From Rhizobium sp. L1K21 (GTDB lineage Bacteria; Pseudomonadota; Alphaproteobacteria; Rhizobiales; Rhizobiaceae), in contig NZ_JAMXLE010000001.1 of assembly GCF_024055895.1 (NCBI RefSeq), positions 1-64,000 of the forward strand: a stretch of 64,000 nt of DNA, in the 5' to 3' direction. Of this stretch, positions 39,509 to 48,801 are shown piece after piece. Position 1 is the stretch's first letter. Each line of letters opens with the position of its first letter. The notes beneath the pieces were generated by a model. That model had not been told where the DNA came from. It searched no databases and was given only the letters and a program-made list of their open reading frames with translations. A program made the translations under genes and the position numbers.

Positions 39509-40968
39509 GCATGAGCAGCATGACAGTTCTCGTGGTGGATGATGAGCCGCGTTCGCTGGAGGCGATCAAACGGGTACTGACAGACGAATTCGAGATTATC
39601 TGCGCCAATAATGCCGCTGAGGCTGAGGCCGTTCTCGAGGGTGAGCTGGTGCAAATTCTGCTCTGCGACCAACGCATGCCGGGTGAATCGGGCGTGACCT
39701 TTCTCAAGCGTGCGCGTGAACGCTGGCCCGATACCATTCGCCTGATCATCTCGGGTTACACCGACAGCGATGACATTATCGATAGTGTGAACAATGCAGG
39801 CATCTACCGTTACATTACCAAGCCCTGGAATCCGGATGAGCTGATTGCATGCATGCGTGAGTGTGCCAGTCTGTGGCGGCTCCAACATGAGGCAGGGGAG
39901 GTCAATGTCGAAGTCAAACCGGTGCGAGACCTGCTGCAGAAGGCCGTTTCCGACAAGCGGAGGGTTGAGCGCAGCAAATTCGGTTTCGACCGGATCATCC
40001 ATGTGGACGGTAGTCCGGTTGCTGACGCGATTGAGCTTGCGAAACGTGCTGCCGACTACGATGTCTCGGTGCTGATTACGGGTGCCTCCGGCACCGGCAA
40101 GGAACTGCTGGCGCGCGCCATACACCATGAATCTTCGCGCGCAGACAGGCCTTTCGTGGTCGAGAATTGCGGTGCTTTGCCGGACGATCTTCTGGAAAGC
40201 GAGCTTTTCGGTTGCAAGAAAGGCGCCTTTACCGGTGCTTATCAGGACCGTATCGGCCTCTTTGAACTTGCCGACAGCGGAACAATCTTCCTGGATGAAA
40301 TCGGCGAGACGTCGCCTGCTTTTCAGGTCAAGCTGTTGCGTGTTTTGCAGGAGGGAGAGATCCGGCCTTTGGGCGCGCAGCGCACGCGCAAGGTCAATGT
40401 ACGGGTCATTGCAGCGACCAACCGTGACTTGCTGGCAGAGGTGGCTGCAGGCCGCTTTCGCCGTGATCTTTATTATCGGGTTGCCGCCTTCCCCATCCAC
40501 ATGCCTGCCTTGAAGGATCGCACTGGTGATATTTCGGCAATTGCCAGCCGGACGCTGACCCAGATCAATCAGGCTTTCGGCAGGCAGGTTTGCGGCTTTC
40601 ATCCGCGTACGCTCGAGCTTATGACGGCCTATGACTGGCCCGGTAATGTTCGCGAATTGCACAATGAAATCCAGCGTATGGTGGTCCTGTCGCAGGACAA
40701 CGGTCCGTTGGGCGACGATCTCCTGTCGCTGGCCATTCGCAATGGGGTGCGCACGGCTGCCGAGCCCGAAAGCCGATTTGCGCCGCAAGGGCGGGCGCTC
40801 AAGGATGTTGTTGCCGCTATGGAAAAGGCAGCGATTGAGAAAAGTCTTGAGCGCAACGGTGGCAATATCAGCCACACGGCTGACGAACTGGGGTTGTCGC
40901 GCGTTGGTCTTAGAAGCAAGATGGACCGCTACCAACTGCGACGCGACAGCGATGACGAGCACGACTGA
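39505..40968 (+). CDS. hupR: HupR/HoxA response regulator, sigma-54 activator
   Basis: A 487-aa protein. Receiver domain with D55, AAA+ domain with Walker A 193-200 (GASGTGKE), GAFTGA 240-245 and D264-E265, and a C-terminal Fis-type HTH. Intact GAFTGA says it works with sigma-54, in line with the two -24/-12 promoters. Also named HoxA. Confidence 0.93.
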   Translation: MSMSSMTVLVVDDEPRSLEAIKRVLTDEFEIICANNAAEAEAVLEGELVQILLCDQRMPGESGVTFLKRARERWPDTIRLIISGYTDSDDIIDSVNNAGIYRYITKPWNPDELIACMRECASLWRLQHEAGEVNVEVKPVRDLLQKAVSDKRRVERSKFGFDRIIHVDGSPVADAIELAKRAADYDVSVLITGASGTGKELLARAIHHESSRADRPFVVENCGALPDDLLESELFGCKKGAFTGAYQDRIGLFELADSGTIFLDEIGETSPAFQVKLLRVLQEGEIRPLGAQRTRKVNVRVIAATNRDLLAEVAAGRFRRDLYYRVAAFPIHMPALKDRTGDISAIASRTLTQINQAFGRQVCGFHPRTLELMTAYDWPGNVRELHNEIQRMVVLSQDNGPLGDDLLSLAIRNGVRTAAEPESRFAPQGRALKDVVAAMEKAAIEKSLERNGGNISHTADELGLSRVGLRSKMDRYQLRRDSDDEHD

Positions 40969-40993
40969 ACCAGAAACGGGCAAAAAGAGGCTG

Positions 40994-42313
40994 ATGAACA
41001 AGGTTGGAATGCCGTCCATTCCATCCCTGGACGATGCAGGCGAGTCTCTCTGGCTGGATGTTATCCATCGCATGGATGAGGTCTATGCGGAGCTTTTGAA
41101 AAACGAGGCGGACCTCGAGCGCAAGAACGCCGACCTTGAGGAGGCCCAGTCCTTTATTTCCAGTGTTGTTGCGTCAGTCTCCGATATTCTGATCGTGTGC
41201 TCCAGCAGCGGTGTGATCAAGAAGGTCAATCCGGCCTTTCTGTCGATGGTTGGAAGGCTCGAGCCGGAGGTAGTCGGGTCCAGCGTCTTCAACTATATTG
41301 CCGAGGGCGATCAGGACAATGCAAGGCGCGTGATCGGTGCGGGGCAGGAGGGTCAGCTTGTTGAAGCCGACATTCTTTTCCTGCGGGCCGATGGAAATGA
41401 AGAATGCCTTGCAATGCGATGCGCCAAACTTGCGGACAGCCATTCGCGACAGTTTGGTGCCGTTCTCACCGGCCGCCCGATCAGCGAGCTCAGACGAGCC
41501 TATCAAGCGTTGCACGAGGCGCATAAGGAGCTGCAAACGGCCCAGCACCGCCTCATCGAACAGGAGAAGATGGCAAGTCTCGGACGGTTGGTCGCCGGTG
41601 TGGCGCATGAGCTCAACAATCCGATCAGCTTCGTTTATGCCAATATTTACACGCTCGACCGTTATCGCAAGAAACTGGTCCAATATCTGGAGGCTATTCA
41701 CAGGGGTGCTGAAGAAGAGGAAACTGCGGCACTGCGACGGGAATTGAAGATCGATTCCATACTTGCCGACTTTGACCCGCTGCTGGATGGCACGATCGAG
41801 GGCGCAAGCCGGGTCAGTGATATCGTCAAAAACCTGCGCCGCCTATCCTTCTCGCGGGCCGGCGAGCGCCAGACGGTCGATCTCGACAGGCTGCTGCGCA
41901 ATTCTGTGCAACTGGCTGCTAAATCGAAAAACACCTCTGCAAAGATTGTTTTCGACAGTGTTCCAACTGTGATGTCGAACGCCGACGAAGGACAGCTTCA
42001 TCAGGTTTTCGTCAATCTCATCGATAATGCTTTTGACGCTGTGGCTGATGTCCCTACACCGCTTGTCGAGATCGTCATGAAGCGGGAGAAGGGTCTCGTG
42101 CGGATCGATATCCGGGATAACGGGCCTGGCATAGCCAAGGAAAATCTGAGCAAGATTTTTGAACCCTTTTTCACCACGAAGACGATCGGTGAGGGAACCG
42201 GGTTGGGACTCTGGATCAGTTTTACCATCATAGAGGATCATGGAGGCCGGATCGAGGTTTCGAACCGACCGGATGGTGGTGCAGAGTTTAGCGTTATTCT
42301 CGATGCCGGCTGA
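40994..42313 (+). CDS. hupT: H2-responsive histidine kinase HupT
   Basis: A 439-aa soluble kinase. N-terminal coiled coil, PAS domain (~60-165), H-box VAGVAHELNNPISF, and N/G boxes (DNGPGIAK; GEGTGLGLW). No membrane segment; its input is the HupUV sensor. ATG 40994 with AGAGG is chosen; an ATG at 40952 overlapping hupR is possible. Confidence 0.92.
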   Translation: MNKVGMPSIPSLDDAGESLWLDVIHRMDEVYAELLKNEADLERKNADLEEAQSFISSVVASVSDILIVCSSSGVIKKVNPAFLSMVGRLEPEVVGSSVFNYIAEGDQDNARRVIGAGQEGQLVEADILFLRADGNEECLAMRCAKLADSHSRQFGAVLTGRPISELRRAYQALHEAHKELQTAQHRLIEQEKMASLGRLVAGVAHELNNPISFVYANIYTLDRYRKKLVQYLEAIHRGAEEEETAALRRELKIDSILADFDPLLDGTIEGASRVSDIVKNLRRLSFSRAGERQTVDLDRLLRNSVQLAAKSKNTSAKIVFDSVPTVMSNADEGQLHQVFVNLIDNAFDAVADVPTPLVEIVMKREKGLVRIDIRDNGPGIAKENLSKIFEPFFTTKTIGEGTGLGLWISFTIIEDHGGRIEVSNRPDGGAEFSVILDAG

Positions 42314-42319
42314 TTGTTG

Positions 42320-43306
42320 TCACGGATCGACATGATCTGCCACTTGCCTGTGCGGTGGATAGTTTTCCGCCACAAGCCCGCCGGGAGCGCCTTCCGGAAT
42401 TTCGCCGTAGCGGAGCCATTCGAGGGCAAGGGGCCAGAGGGTTTCCTTGAACCTGTCGTGGAAGAACGCAAAATGGCCGATGGCATCAACGCCGATATCG
42501 GATGGCGCAATGCGCCAGTGGCGGCGGTGGCTTGATGTGAAATAGGCGAGCAATCGGGCAAGGGCCGCAGTCGTGCCATGGGGATCATCTTCCAGTCCGA
42601 TGGCCAGAATGGGGGCCGTGACTTGCCCGAAACGCCGATGCAGTAGATCGGCCTCGCGCTCGCCACCCACCATTCGGCCTTGTCTGACGGTGTGTTCGAA
42701 GCGCGGTTTCATGCGGCTCCAGTCGCGGACCACGCCGGCCGGTGTATCTTCCATCCAGCCTAGTCGCTTGGCCGGAAAATAGCCGAAAACCCTGGTAAAG
42801 AGCGGCATCACGATGTGCCATTTGATATACATTCTACGGCGCTGATCAGCCCCATAGTCACGCCAGTGGGCAAATTGCGACCCCACGGTCAGGATCCGTT
42901 GGATGCGGTGGTTGGACGGTGCAAGGCCGATGGCAAACCCGCCAATCGAGTGACCAACGACGCGGATATCCTGGCCGGGAAACGCTCCGTGGACAAATTG
43001 AAGCGCGGCTTCGAGATCATGTTCTCCCCAGTCCACCCAATCGGCATGGAAGCCGCGCAGCGATGTCGGTCTTGATTCACCGATTCCTCGATAATCGAAT
43101 GTCAGGACATCAAAGCCATTTGCAAAGAGATAGTCGGCAAAGCGTGCATAATAACGGCACCGGACGGAGGTCGCTGCGCTGATGACAATAACGGGCCGTT
43201 TTGCACCCGCCTCAATGCCTCGCCAAATGAATCCGCCGAGTGAAACACCGTCGCTGGTTTGAAGCTGCAGTGGCGCACCTTTCACGGGGCGCGAATTTTG
43301 AAGCAT
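42320..43306 (-). CDS. Alpha/beta hydrolase
   Basis: A 328-aa protein. Nucleophile elbow GHSIGG, oxyanion-type region after the first strand, and late Asp/His candidates (LEDDPHG; IGHFAFFHD). It belongs to the group of 'alpha/beta fold hydrolase, peptidase S15-like' proteins; substrate unknown. Convergent with hupT, 6 bp apart, and divergent from the next gene. Confidence 0.8.
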   Translation of the reverse strand: MLQNSRPVKGAPLQLQTSDGVSLGGFIWRGIEAGAKRPVIVISAATSVRCRYYARFADYLFANGFDVLTFDYRGIGESRPTSLRGFHADWVDWGEHDLEAALQFVHGAFPGQDIRVVGHSIGGFAIGLAPSNHRIQRILTVGSQFAHWRDYGADQRRRMYIKWHIVMPLFTRVFGYFPAKRLGWMEDTPAGVVRDWSRMKPRFEHTVRQGRMVGGEREADLLHRRFGQVTAPILAIGLEDDPHGTTAALARLLAYFTSSHRRHWRIAPSDIGVDAIGHFAFFHDRFKETLWPLALEWLRYGEIPEGAPGGLVAENYPPHRQVADHVDP

Positions 43307-43513
43307 TCATATCTCCCGGGTCCGCAAGAAATCGCCGGGACAAACTTGCCAGCATGGACACGTCTTTGTCGAGACGGTTGCACTAGGTCCGTGACCAGAA
43401 GTGGTCTTTGCTCTGGCAAGGGAGGAGCGAAACTGTATAGACTTGCGCGGCAGCCGGAGGGATTTGTTTCTGATGTCGGCAAATTGATTTTCAGCGTTCG
43501 GGAGAGATCGATA
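43307..43513. other. Divergent promoter region
   Basis: About 200 bp between the hydrolase and the MDR dehydrogenase. No strong promoter motif recognised. Confidence 0.3.
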
Positions 43514-44515
43514 TTGGGTGCAGCGTCCCCGTCATACAAGGCCACCGGAGATCGTGAGCCTCTTTCGCTTTGGTTTTCTGGCGCTGGCGCGTGTGAACTG
43601 CGTGCAGAAGCACTGCCTGCAATGGGCGAGAACGAGGTTCTTGTCCGCACGCTTTTCAGCGGGATCAGCCGGGGAACGGAAAAGCTTGTCTTTGATGGCA
43701 AAGTGCCTGAAAGCGAATTTGAGCGTATGCGCGGGCCCCATATGGGCGGCCGGTTTCCGTTTCCGGTGAAATACGGTTATTCGGCTGTCGGGGTCGTTGA
43801 CGACGGCCCGGCGGCGCTGAAGGGCCGGTTGGTTTTTTGCCTGCATCCGCATCAAAGCACTTTTGTCACCCACGCCGATATGGTGCACCTTTTGCCGGAC
43901 GCGTTGCCGCCGGAGCGGGCTGTTCTGGCTGCCAATATGGAAACGGCTCTCAACATCTGCTGGGATGCCGGCGTGATGCCGGGAGATCGCGTTGCTGTTT
44001 TTGGTGCCGGTGTTGTTGGTTCGCTTGTCGCCTTCATCGCTTCGCGAATTCCCGGTGCAGAGGTGACGTTGGTTGATCGCAATTCCGGTCGGCAGTCGCT
44101 GGCGGAGGCGCTTGGTGTACCTTTTTCTTCAGGTGCGGACCTCGTTGGAGAGTTCGACGTGTTGATCAACGCATCCGCGTCGGCGGAAGCGCTGGATCAG
44201 GCGATTTCGCTTGCCGGCTTCGAGGCCCGTATTGTCGAGGCAAGCTGGTATGGCGAAAATCCGGTTCAGCTCAACCTCGGCGGCGCGTTCCATGCGCGCC
44301 GGCTTTCCATTGTCAGTTCGCAGGTCGGCGCCGTCTCGGCCGCGCAAAGGCCGAGGTGGGATTTTGCACGTCGGCTGACAAAGGCACTGCAACTCTTAGG
44401 TGATGATCATCTTGACGCCCTGATTTCAGGGGAAACGCCATTCGAAGAGATAGCCGAGGCCTATCCCGGTATCATCGGCGATCCGCAGACGCTGTGTCAT
44501 CGTATCCGTTATTGA
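43514..44515 (+). CDS. MDR-family dehydrogenase without catalytic zinc cysteine
   Basis: A 333-aa protein. It has the medium-chain dehydrogenase layout with an NAD(P) motif (VFGAGVVGSL). The usual zinc-site CG(I/V)CGTD is replaced by FSGISRGTEKL, as in BchC-like enzymes, and the structural zinc lobe is absent. Start TTG 43514 with GGGAG eight bases upstream; earlier starts are poorer. First gene of the 43514-46758 operon. Confidence 0.78.
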   Translation: MGAASPSYKATGDREPLSLWFSGAGACELRAEALPAMGENEVLVRTLFSGISRGTEKLVFDGKVPESEFERMRGPHMGGRFPFPVKYGYSAVGVVDDGPAALKGRLVFCLHPHQSTFVTHADMVHLLPDALPPERAVLAANMETALNICWDAGVMPGDRVAVFGAGVVGSLVAFIASRIPGAEVTLVDRNSGRQSLAEALGVPFSSGADLVGEFDVLINASASAEALDQAISLAGFEARIVEASWYGENPVQLNLGGAFHARRLSIVSSQVGAVSAAQRPRWDFARRLTKALQLLGDDHLDALISGETPFEEIAEAYPGIIGDPQTLCHRIRY

Positions 44516-44528
44516 AGAGAGTAGTTTG

Positions 44529-44927
44529 ATGTTTGCAATTGAAGTTCGCGATCACATCATGATCGCACACAGTCTGCCTCGCCCGGTCTTTGGACCGGCA
44601 CAGGGCATGCATGGCGCGACCTTTGTGGTCGATGCGGCCTTTTTCACACGTGATGTCGATGAGGATGGGCTTGCGGTGGATATTGGTGCTGCAACCACCG
44701 TTCTCGCTGATGTGCTGAAGCCGTTGAACTATAGCAATCTGGATGAAGTGGCAGCCTTCAAAGGCAAGATCTCGACCACAGAGGTCATCGCCAAGCACAT
44801 ATTTGACCGGCTTGCGCAGGCCGTAGCTGACGGCAAGCTTGGAGCGGGGAGCCATCGCATTTGCAAGATCAGGGTGACGCTGCATGAATCGCATGCAGCA
44901 CGTGGGTGGTATGAGGCAGACCTGTGA
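44529..44927 (+). CDS. 6-carboxytetrahydropterin synthase-like protein, active site altered
   Basis: A 132-aa protein of the QueD/PTPS fold. Zinc His14 (AHSL) and His28 (MHGATF) are there, but the third ligand of the HGH motif is Ala30. The catalytic Cys is not at the expected position before H28 (Ala24), and the D-H pair in LDHxxLN reads LNYSNLDE. So it is unlikely to be a normal QueD. Overlaps the glycosyltransferase by 4 nt (GTGA). Confidence 0.75.
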   Translation: MFAIEVRDHIMIAHSLPRPVFGPAQGMHGATFVVDAAFFTRDVDEDGLAVDIGAATTVLADVLKPLNYSNLDEVAAFKGKISTTEVIAKHIFDRLAQAVADGKLGAGSHRICKIRVTLHESHAARGWYEADL

Positions 44928-45967
44928 AGCGGAAACTGGTCTTTGCCTATCCGGGCGATCTCAACCTGAAGACCGGCGGTTATGGTTATGATCGCAGGTT
45001 GATCCACGGACTCAAGGCCCTGGGATGGGGCGTTGAGTTGCGCGCTCTTGGTGATGGTTTTCCCTCGCCCGGTGAGAAAGAGAAGCGGCGGGCGGAAGAG
45101 GTATTGTCGGCGCTTGAAGACGGGACGCTGTTGCTGATCGACGGACTGGCATTTGGTGTTCTGGACGCTTGGGCGTCGAAAGAGGGCGAGCGTTTGAAGA
45201 TCGTCGGGCTTGTTCACCATCCGCTGGCGCTGGAGACGGGGCTTTCAGCTCAAGAACAGAGCCGGTTCAAAGAAAGCGAAACGAGAGCGCTTTCACATGC
45301 CAAGCATCTGATCGTAACATCGCCCGGCACAGCGCGCGAGCTCGCAGCACATTACGGCGTGCAAGCCGAGCATATTACGGTTGCGGTTCCAGGAACGGAG
45401 CCTGCGGCGATCTCGACATGTTCCGGTGACCCACCGCAAATTCTCTCCATCGGCACGCTCATACCCCGCAAGGGTCACGATATTCTGATTGAAGCACTCC
45501 ACCGGGTCTCGGATCTGGCCTGGTCGGTGACCATTGTCGGGAGCAAGACACTCCATCCGCAGACAGCCAACGATCTTAGTGAACAGATCGCGCGGCTCGG
45601 TCTGCGCGAGCGCGTCATGCTTGCTGGCGAGCAGAATGACACGCGCGCGCTTCTTGCAAAGGCCGATATTTTTGCGCTCGCCAGCCGCTATGAGGGCTAT
45701 GGCATGGTGTTTGCCGAAGCACTCTCGCAAGGGGTGCCTATCGTTGCCTGTCATGCCGGGGCCATTCCCGATGTGGTGCCGGAAGACGCCGGCTTTCTGG
45801 TGCCGGTCGATGATGCGGAGGCCTTTGCCGATGCGCTGCGTGCGCTGCTTTCGGATCGGGCGCTGTTAAAGAGTAGAGCAGCTGCGGCAAGGCGTGCCGG
45901 TGCGATGCTTCCGGATTGGAGCGTCACAGCGCACCTTGTCAGTGATGCCCTGGAGGCTCAGCTTTGA
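44924..45967 (+). CDS. Family 4 glycosyltransferase
   Basis: A 347-aa protein with a GT-B fold: GTLIPRKGHDILIEAL at the second Rossmann domain and the E-x7-E motif in EGYGMVFAEALSQG. Likely transfers a sugar from a nucleotide to the product of this gene group. GTG start, coupled to the QueD-like gene and to the methyltransferase (TTGA). Confidence 0.85.
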   Translation: MKRKLVFAYPGDLNLKTGGYGYDRRLIHGLKALGWGVELRALGDGFPSPGEKEKRRAEEVLSALEDGTLLLIDGLAFGVLDAWASKEGERLKIVGLVHHPLALETGLSAQEQSRFKESETRALSHAKHLIVTSPGTARELAAHYGVQAEHITVAVPGTEPAAISTCSGDPPQILSIGTLIPRKGHDILIEALHRVSDLAWSVTIVGSKTLHPQTANDLSEQIARLGLRERVMLAGEQNDTRALLAKADIFALASRYEGYGMVFAEALSQGVPIVACHAGAIPDVVPEDAGFLVPVDDAEAFADALRALLSDRALLKSRAAAARRAGAMLPDWSVTAHLVSDALEAQL

Positions 45968-46758
45968 GCGGGTTTGACATGGATTGGCTGGGCCTGCGCG
46001 AGCCGGTGGATGTTGCTGCGCGAGACCAGGGCCTCATTGCCGCGCTGGCCGGGTATCTGGAAAGTCAGCCGGCGCCGTACCTTGTCGATCTTGGATGTGG
46101 AACCGGATCAACATTGCGAAGTCTTCAACCCGCTCTGCCTGCCGATACAAAGTGGCTGCTGCTTGATCACGATCCGATCTTGCTTGAAGAAGCCATGAAG
46201 CGCAGTGCAGCTGTCATGCATGTCAATGTTGGCGAATACGACCTGAACGATATCGCGACGTTGCCGCTGGACGATGTTTCGGTTGTAACCGCCTCGGCGC
46301 TTTTTGATCTCTGCTCGGAGGCTTTCTGCGCGGCTCTGGTCGCGCGCATTGCTGACGCTGGGTGCGGGCTCTATGCGGCTTTGAACTATGACGGGGCGAT
46401 TGAATGGTCGCAGGCCCATCTCCTTGATGTCGACGTTGTTTCTGCTTTCAACCGTCATCAACGGACCGATAAGGGGCTTGGAATGGCGCTGGGTCCGGAT
46501 GCGACCGCCTGTCTGGAACGCTTGCTCCGGGCGCGTGGATACCGGGTGGACATCAGGCCGAGCCCCTGGCGCATGGACAGCTCAATGGCCGCCTTGCAGA
46601 CTGCTTTCTTGAACGGTTTTCGACAGCCGCTCTTGGACGCCTCGAAGCTAGAGCCGGAAGAAATTCAAGGATGGCTTTCTTATAGGCTGGAGGCGATCCC
46701 TGCGCCTGAGAGCCTATGCAAGGTCGGGCATCTCGATTTGCTGGCTCTGCCCGCCTGA
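45964..46758 (+). CDS. Class I SAM-dependent methyltransferase
   Basis: A 264-aa protein. Motif I VDLGCGTGST at ~41-50. The TTG start overlaps the glycosyltransferase stop by 4 nt. Its last 45 bp overlap the convergent RibD-like gene. Confidence 0.8.
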   Translation: MSGFDMDWLGLREPVDVAARDQGLIAALAGYLESQPAPYLVDLGCGTGSTLRSLQPALPADTKWLLLDHDPILLEEAMKRSAAVMHVNVGEYDLNDIATLPLDDVSVVTASALFDLCSEAFCAALVARIADAGCGLYAALNYDGAIEWSQAHLLDVDVVSAFNRHQRTDKGLGMALGPDATACLERLLRARGYRVDIRPSPWRMDSSMAALQTAFLNGFRQPLLDASKLEPEEIQGWLSYRLEAIPAPESLCKVGHLDLLALPA

Positions 46759-47520
46759 TGAGCGGTTTGCCCGCAGATCGCAGTCAAACAGGATATCGCT
46801 TCCGAGAGCGTAGACCGTTGTCACGGGTCGGTGGGCAGCCGACAGTTTTTCAATCGGTGGCAAGGCAATGCCGGTTGGCCCTGAGCCGATGATAAGCGGG
46901 GTAACAGCGACGTGAAGGCGGTCGAGAGCGCCAGCTTCGATAAAGCGCGCAATGGTTCGGGCACCGCCCTCCACGAGTATCCTGTGAAGCGCGCGCCTGG
47001 ACAGCGCCTCGAGAATATCGGCCGGAGCGATGCCTTCGGGGCCGCATCGCAGTTTTATCACTTCTGCATTCGGCAGCGGACGATCCTCAAGATCCGCACT
47101 GCGAAGCACGATGACCGGCGCGCCTTCATCCCGGAAAAGACCTTCGGAGCCATCGAGCTGCGCATGGCAATCGATCACCACGCGAACCGGGCTTGGTCCT
47201 TCGACAATCCGCACCGAAAGGCTTGGATCATCCATTTTCACCGTTGTGACACCGACGATCACGGCATCTACGAGTGCGCGGCAGCGATGCAGGTGGGCAA
47301 GCCCGTCGGGGCCAGAAATGTCGCGGGCATCGCCTGCCGGGGTCGCAACACGTCCATCAAGCGATTGGCCAACCTGGGCCAGAACAAAAGGTCCGCGGGC
47401 GTTTGCAACGGGCGAATAGAGGGAATAGGCGGGGCCTCGTGTGCGGGAAGCCTCATGCGCGCCATCGCGAAGAGCCAGAAGCTCCCGCCAGAGGTCGTCG
47501 CTGATGTCCATTTCCTGCAT
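46714..47520 (-). CDS. RibD-type pyrimidine/pterin reductase domain protein
   Basis: A 268-aa protein equal to the C-terminal reductase part of RibD or dihydrofolate-reductase fold: VGQSLDGRVAT, ALVDAVIVGVTTV..DDPSLSVR, and LVEGGARTIARFI. The deaminase domain is absent. Faces the 43514-46758 operon and overlaps it by 45 bp, suggesting a shared pathway. Confidence 0.8.
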   Translation of the reverse strand: MQEMDISDDLWRELLALRDGAHEASRTRGPAYSLYSPVANARGPFVLAQVGQSLDGRVATPAGDARDISGPDGLAHLHRCRALVDAVIVGVTTVKMDDPSLSVRIVEGPSPVRVVIDCHAQLDGSEGLFRDEGAPVIVLRSADLEDRPLPNAEVIKLRCGPEGIAPADILEALSRRALHRILVEGGARTIARFIEAGALDRLHVAVTPLIIGSGPTGIALPPIEKLSAAHRPVTTVYALGSDILFDCDLRANRSSGGQSQQIEMPDLA

Positions 47521-47528
47521 TTAGCCCC

Positions 47529-48197
47529 TCAGAGTATTCTGTAGAGCGTTGTGTCCCGCTTGATGACGTGGTGCATGACAACCGCTCCCATGTGCAGGAG
47601 GAAAAGGGCAAGCACGACCCACGAACTCCAGTAGTGAACACCGCTCAGCGTCCATGCGATCTCCGGCGTCTTGTCAATCGGGCTCCAGACTTCAAACAGA
47701 CCAAACCATTGCAGAGGAAACCCGTGTGCGTTGGTGGCCAGAAATCCGCTGACCGGCATAACGATCAGAAAGATATAAAACAGTCCATGAACGCTTTTGG
47801 CTGCCATTCGTTCCATGGGTGGGTCTTTGGGCGAGGGCGCGCGCGCAATAAGCTTGTTGCCCACACGGATGAGCATGAACCAGAAGACGAGAAAGCCTAT
47901 GCCCTCATGCAGCATGTAAAAGGTCATTGAAACGTCGTTCTTCACGAGGTGTATCGTGAAACCCAGCGGCCATGTCGCCAGCACAAGAACGGCAATGATC
48001 CAATGCAGGATACGGGATGTGCCGGGGTAACGCTCCACGGTGATTTGTGCATAAGAAGGCGAAGTTACACCTTGCGGCACGACTTCAATCTGTTCAACCA
48101 ATTCCGACAAAAGCCCCATCCTCTCCATAACGTGCAGACGCATCTGAGAGTAGACGTTTATGAAAAGGAATTCAGGGAATTTTATCGCGGCTTGCAT
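47529..48197 (-). CDS. Cytochrome b561-like membrane protein
   Basis: A 222-aa protein. About four hydrophobic segments with His pairs (RILHWIIAVL, MLHEGIGF, SVHGLFYIF, LHMGAVVMHH) that suit two b-type haems. Start uncertain: Met codons at residues 19, 24 and 27 could also be used. It may pass electrons from quinol to an unknown acceptor; its link to the neighbours is unclear. Confidence 0.8.
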   Translation of the reverse strand: MQAAIKFPEFLFINVYSQMRLHVMERMGLLSELVEQIEVVPQGVTSPSYAQITVERYPGTSRILHWIIAVLVLATWPLGFTIHLVKNDVSMTFYMLHEGIGFLVFWFMLIRVGNKLIARAPSPKDPPMERMAAKSVHGLFYIFLIVMPVSGFLATNAHGFPLQWFGLFEVWSPIDKTPEIAWTLSGVHYWSSWVVLALFLLHMGAVVMHHVIKRDTTLYRIL

Positions 48198-48231
48198 TCA
48201 CATACATGTGAAATGGAGCGGATCGGTCGTC

Positions 48232-48801
48232 TCAGGCTGTTTCCAGCAATTGGGTCATATAGTCCACGAGCACCCGGCCGGCATCGCTTGGCTGACGGTC
48301 ATTCACGATCGTCAAGTCTGCCGTGGCGTCGTCATCGGCTGATGGCTGCCGTTGCAGACGGGCAAGTATATCGCTGGCGCTCTCGCGTCCACGGGCGGCC
48401 AGCCGCTCAGTCAAGACAGGTTGGGGTGCTGTCACCAGGACGGTTTTCAGTGCTTCACCATACACGTTCCGGAAGGCGGGCAGTGCGGCGCGTGATCCGT
48501 TGATCAGGAGAATACGGCCGGCTGCAATATCATTCAGCGTGGTCTTCGGTATCCCATAGTAAAGACCGTGGGCTTCCCACCAGAGCGCAAAGCCGCTGTT
48601 ATCAGCCAGCTGCTTAAAGTCGGCAACGCTGAGCTCCTGATGGCGCTCTCCACCGGCGTCTGCGGCGCGTGTGATGGCACGGCGCACGAAGACGAAACGG
48701 CTGTCGCCCGCGAGCTTTTCGCGTGCGAAGTCGATCAACGTATCCTTGCCTGCTCCGCTTGGGCCGACAATGGCGATGATGGCACCTTTGCTCATGGTCA
48801 C
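48232..48801 (-). CDS. phnN: Ribose 1,5-bisphosphokinase
   Basis: A 189-aa P-loop kinase (IVGPSGAGKDT). Turns ribose 1,5-bisphosphate into PRPP, the end of the C-P lyase pathway. GTG 48801 overlaps phnM by 4 nt; ATG 48795 also possible. Confidence 0.92.
   Translation of the reverse strand: MTMSKGAIIAIVGPSGAGKDTLIDFAREKLAGDSRFVFVRRAITRAADAGGERHQELSVADFKQLADNSGFALWWEAHGLYYGIPKTTLNDIAAGRILLINGSRAALPAFRNVYGEALKTVLVTAPQPVLTERLAARGRESASDILARLQRQPSADDDATADLTIVNDRQPSDAGRVLVDYMTQLLETA

Noticed and set aside
39391-41073. 560-codon open frame on the minus strand
   Set aside because: Antisense shadow of hupR and the start of hupT.
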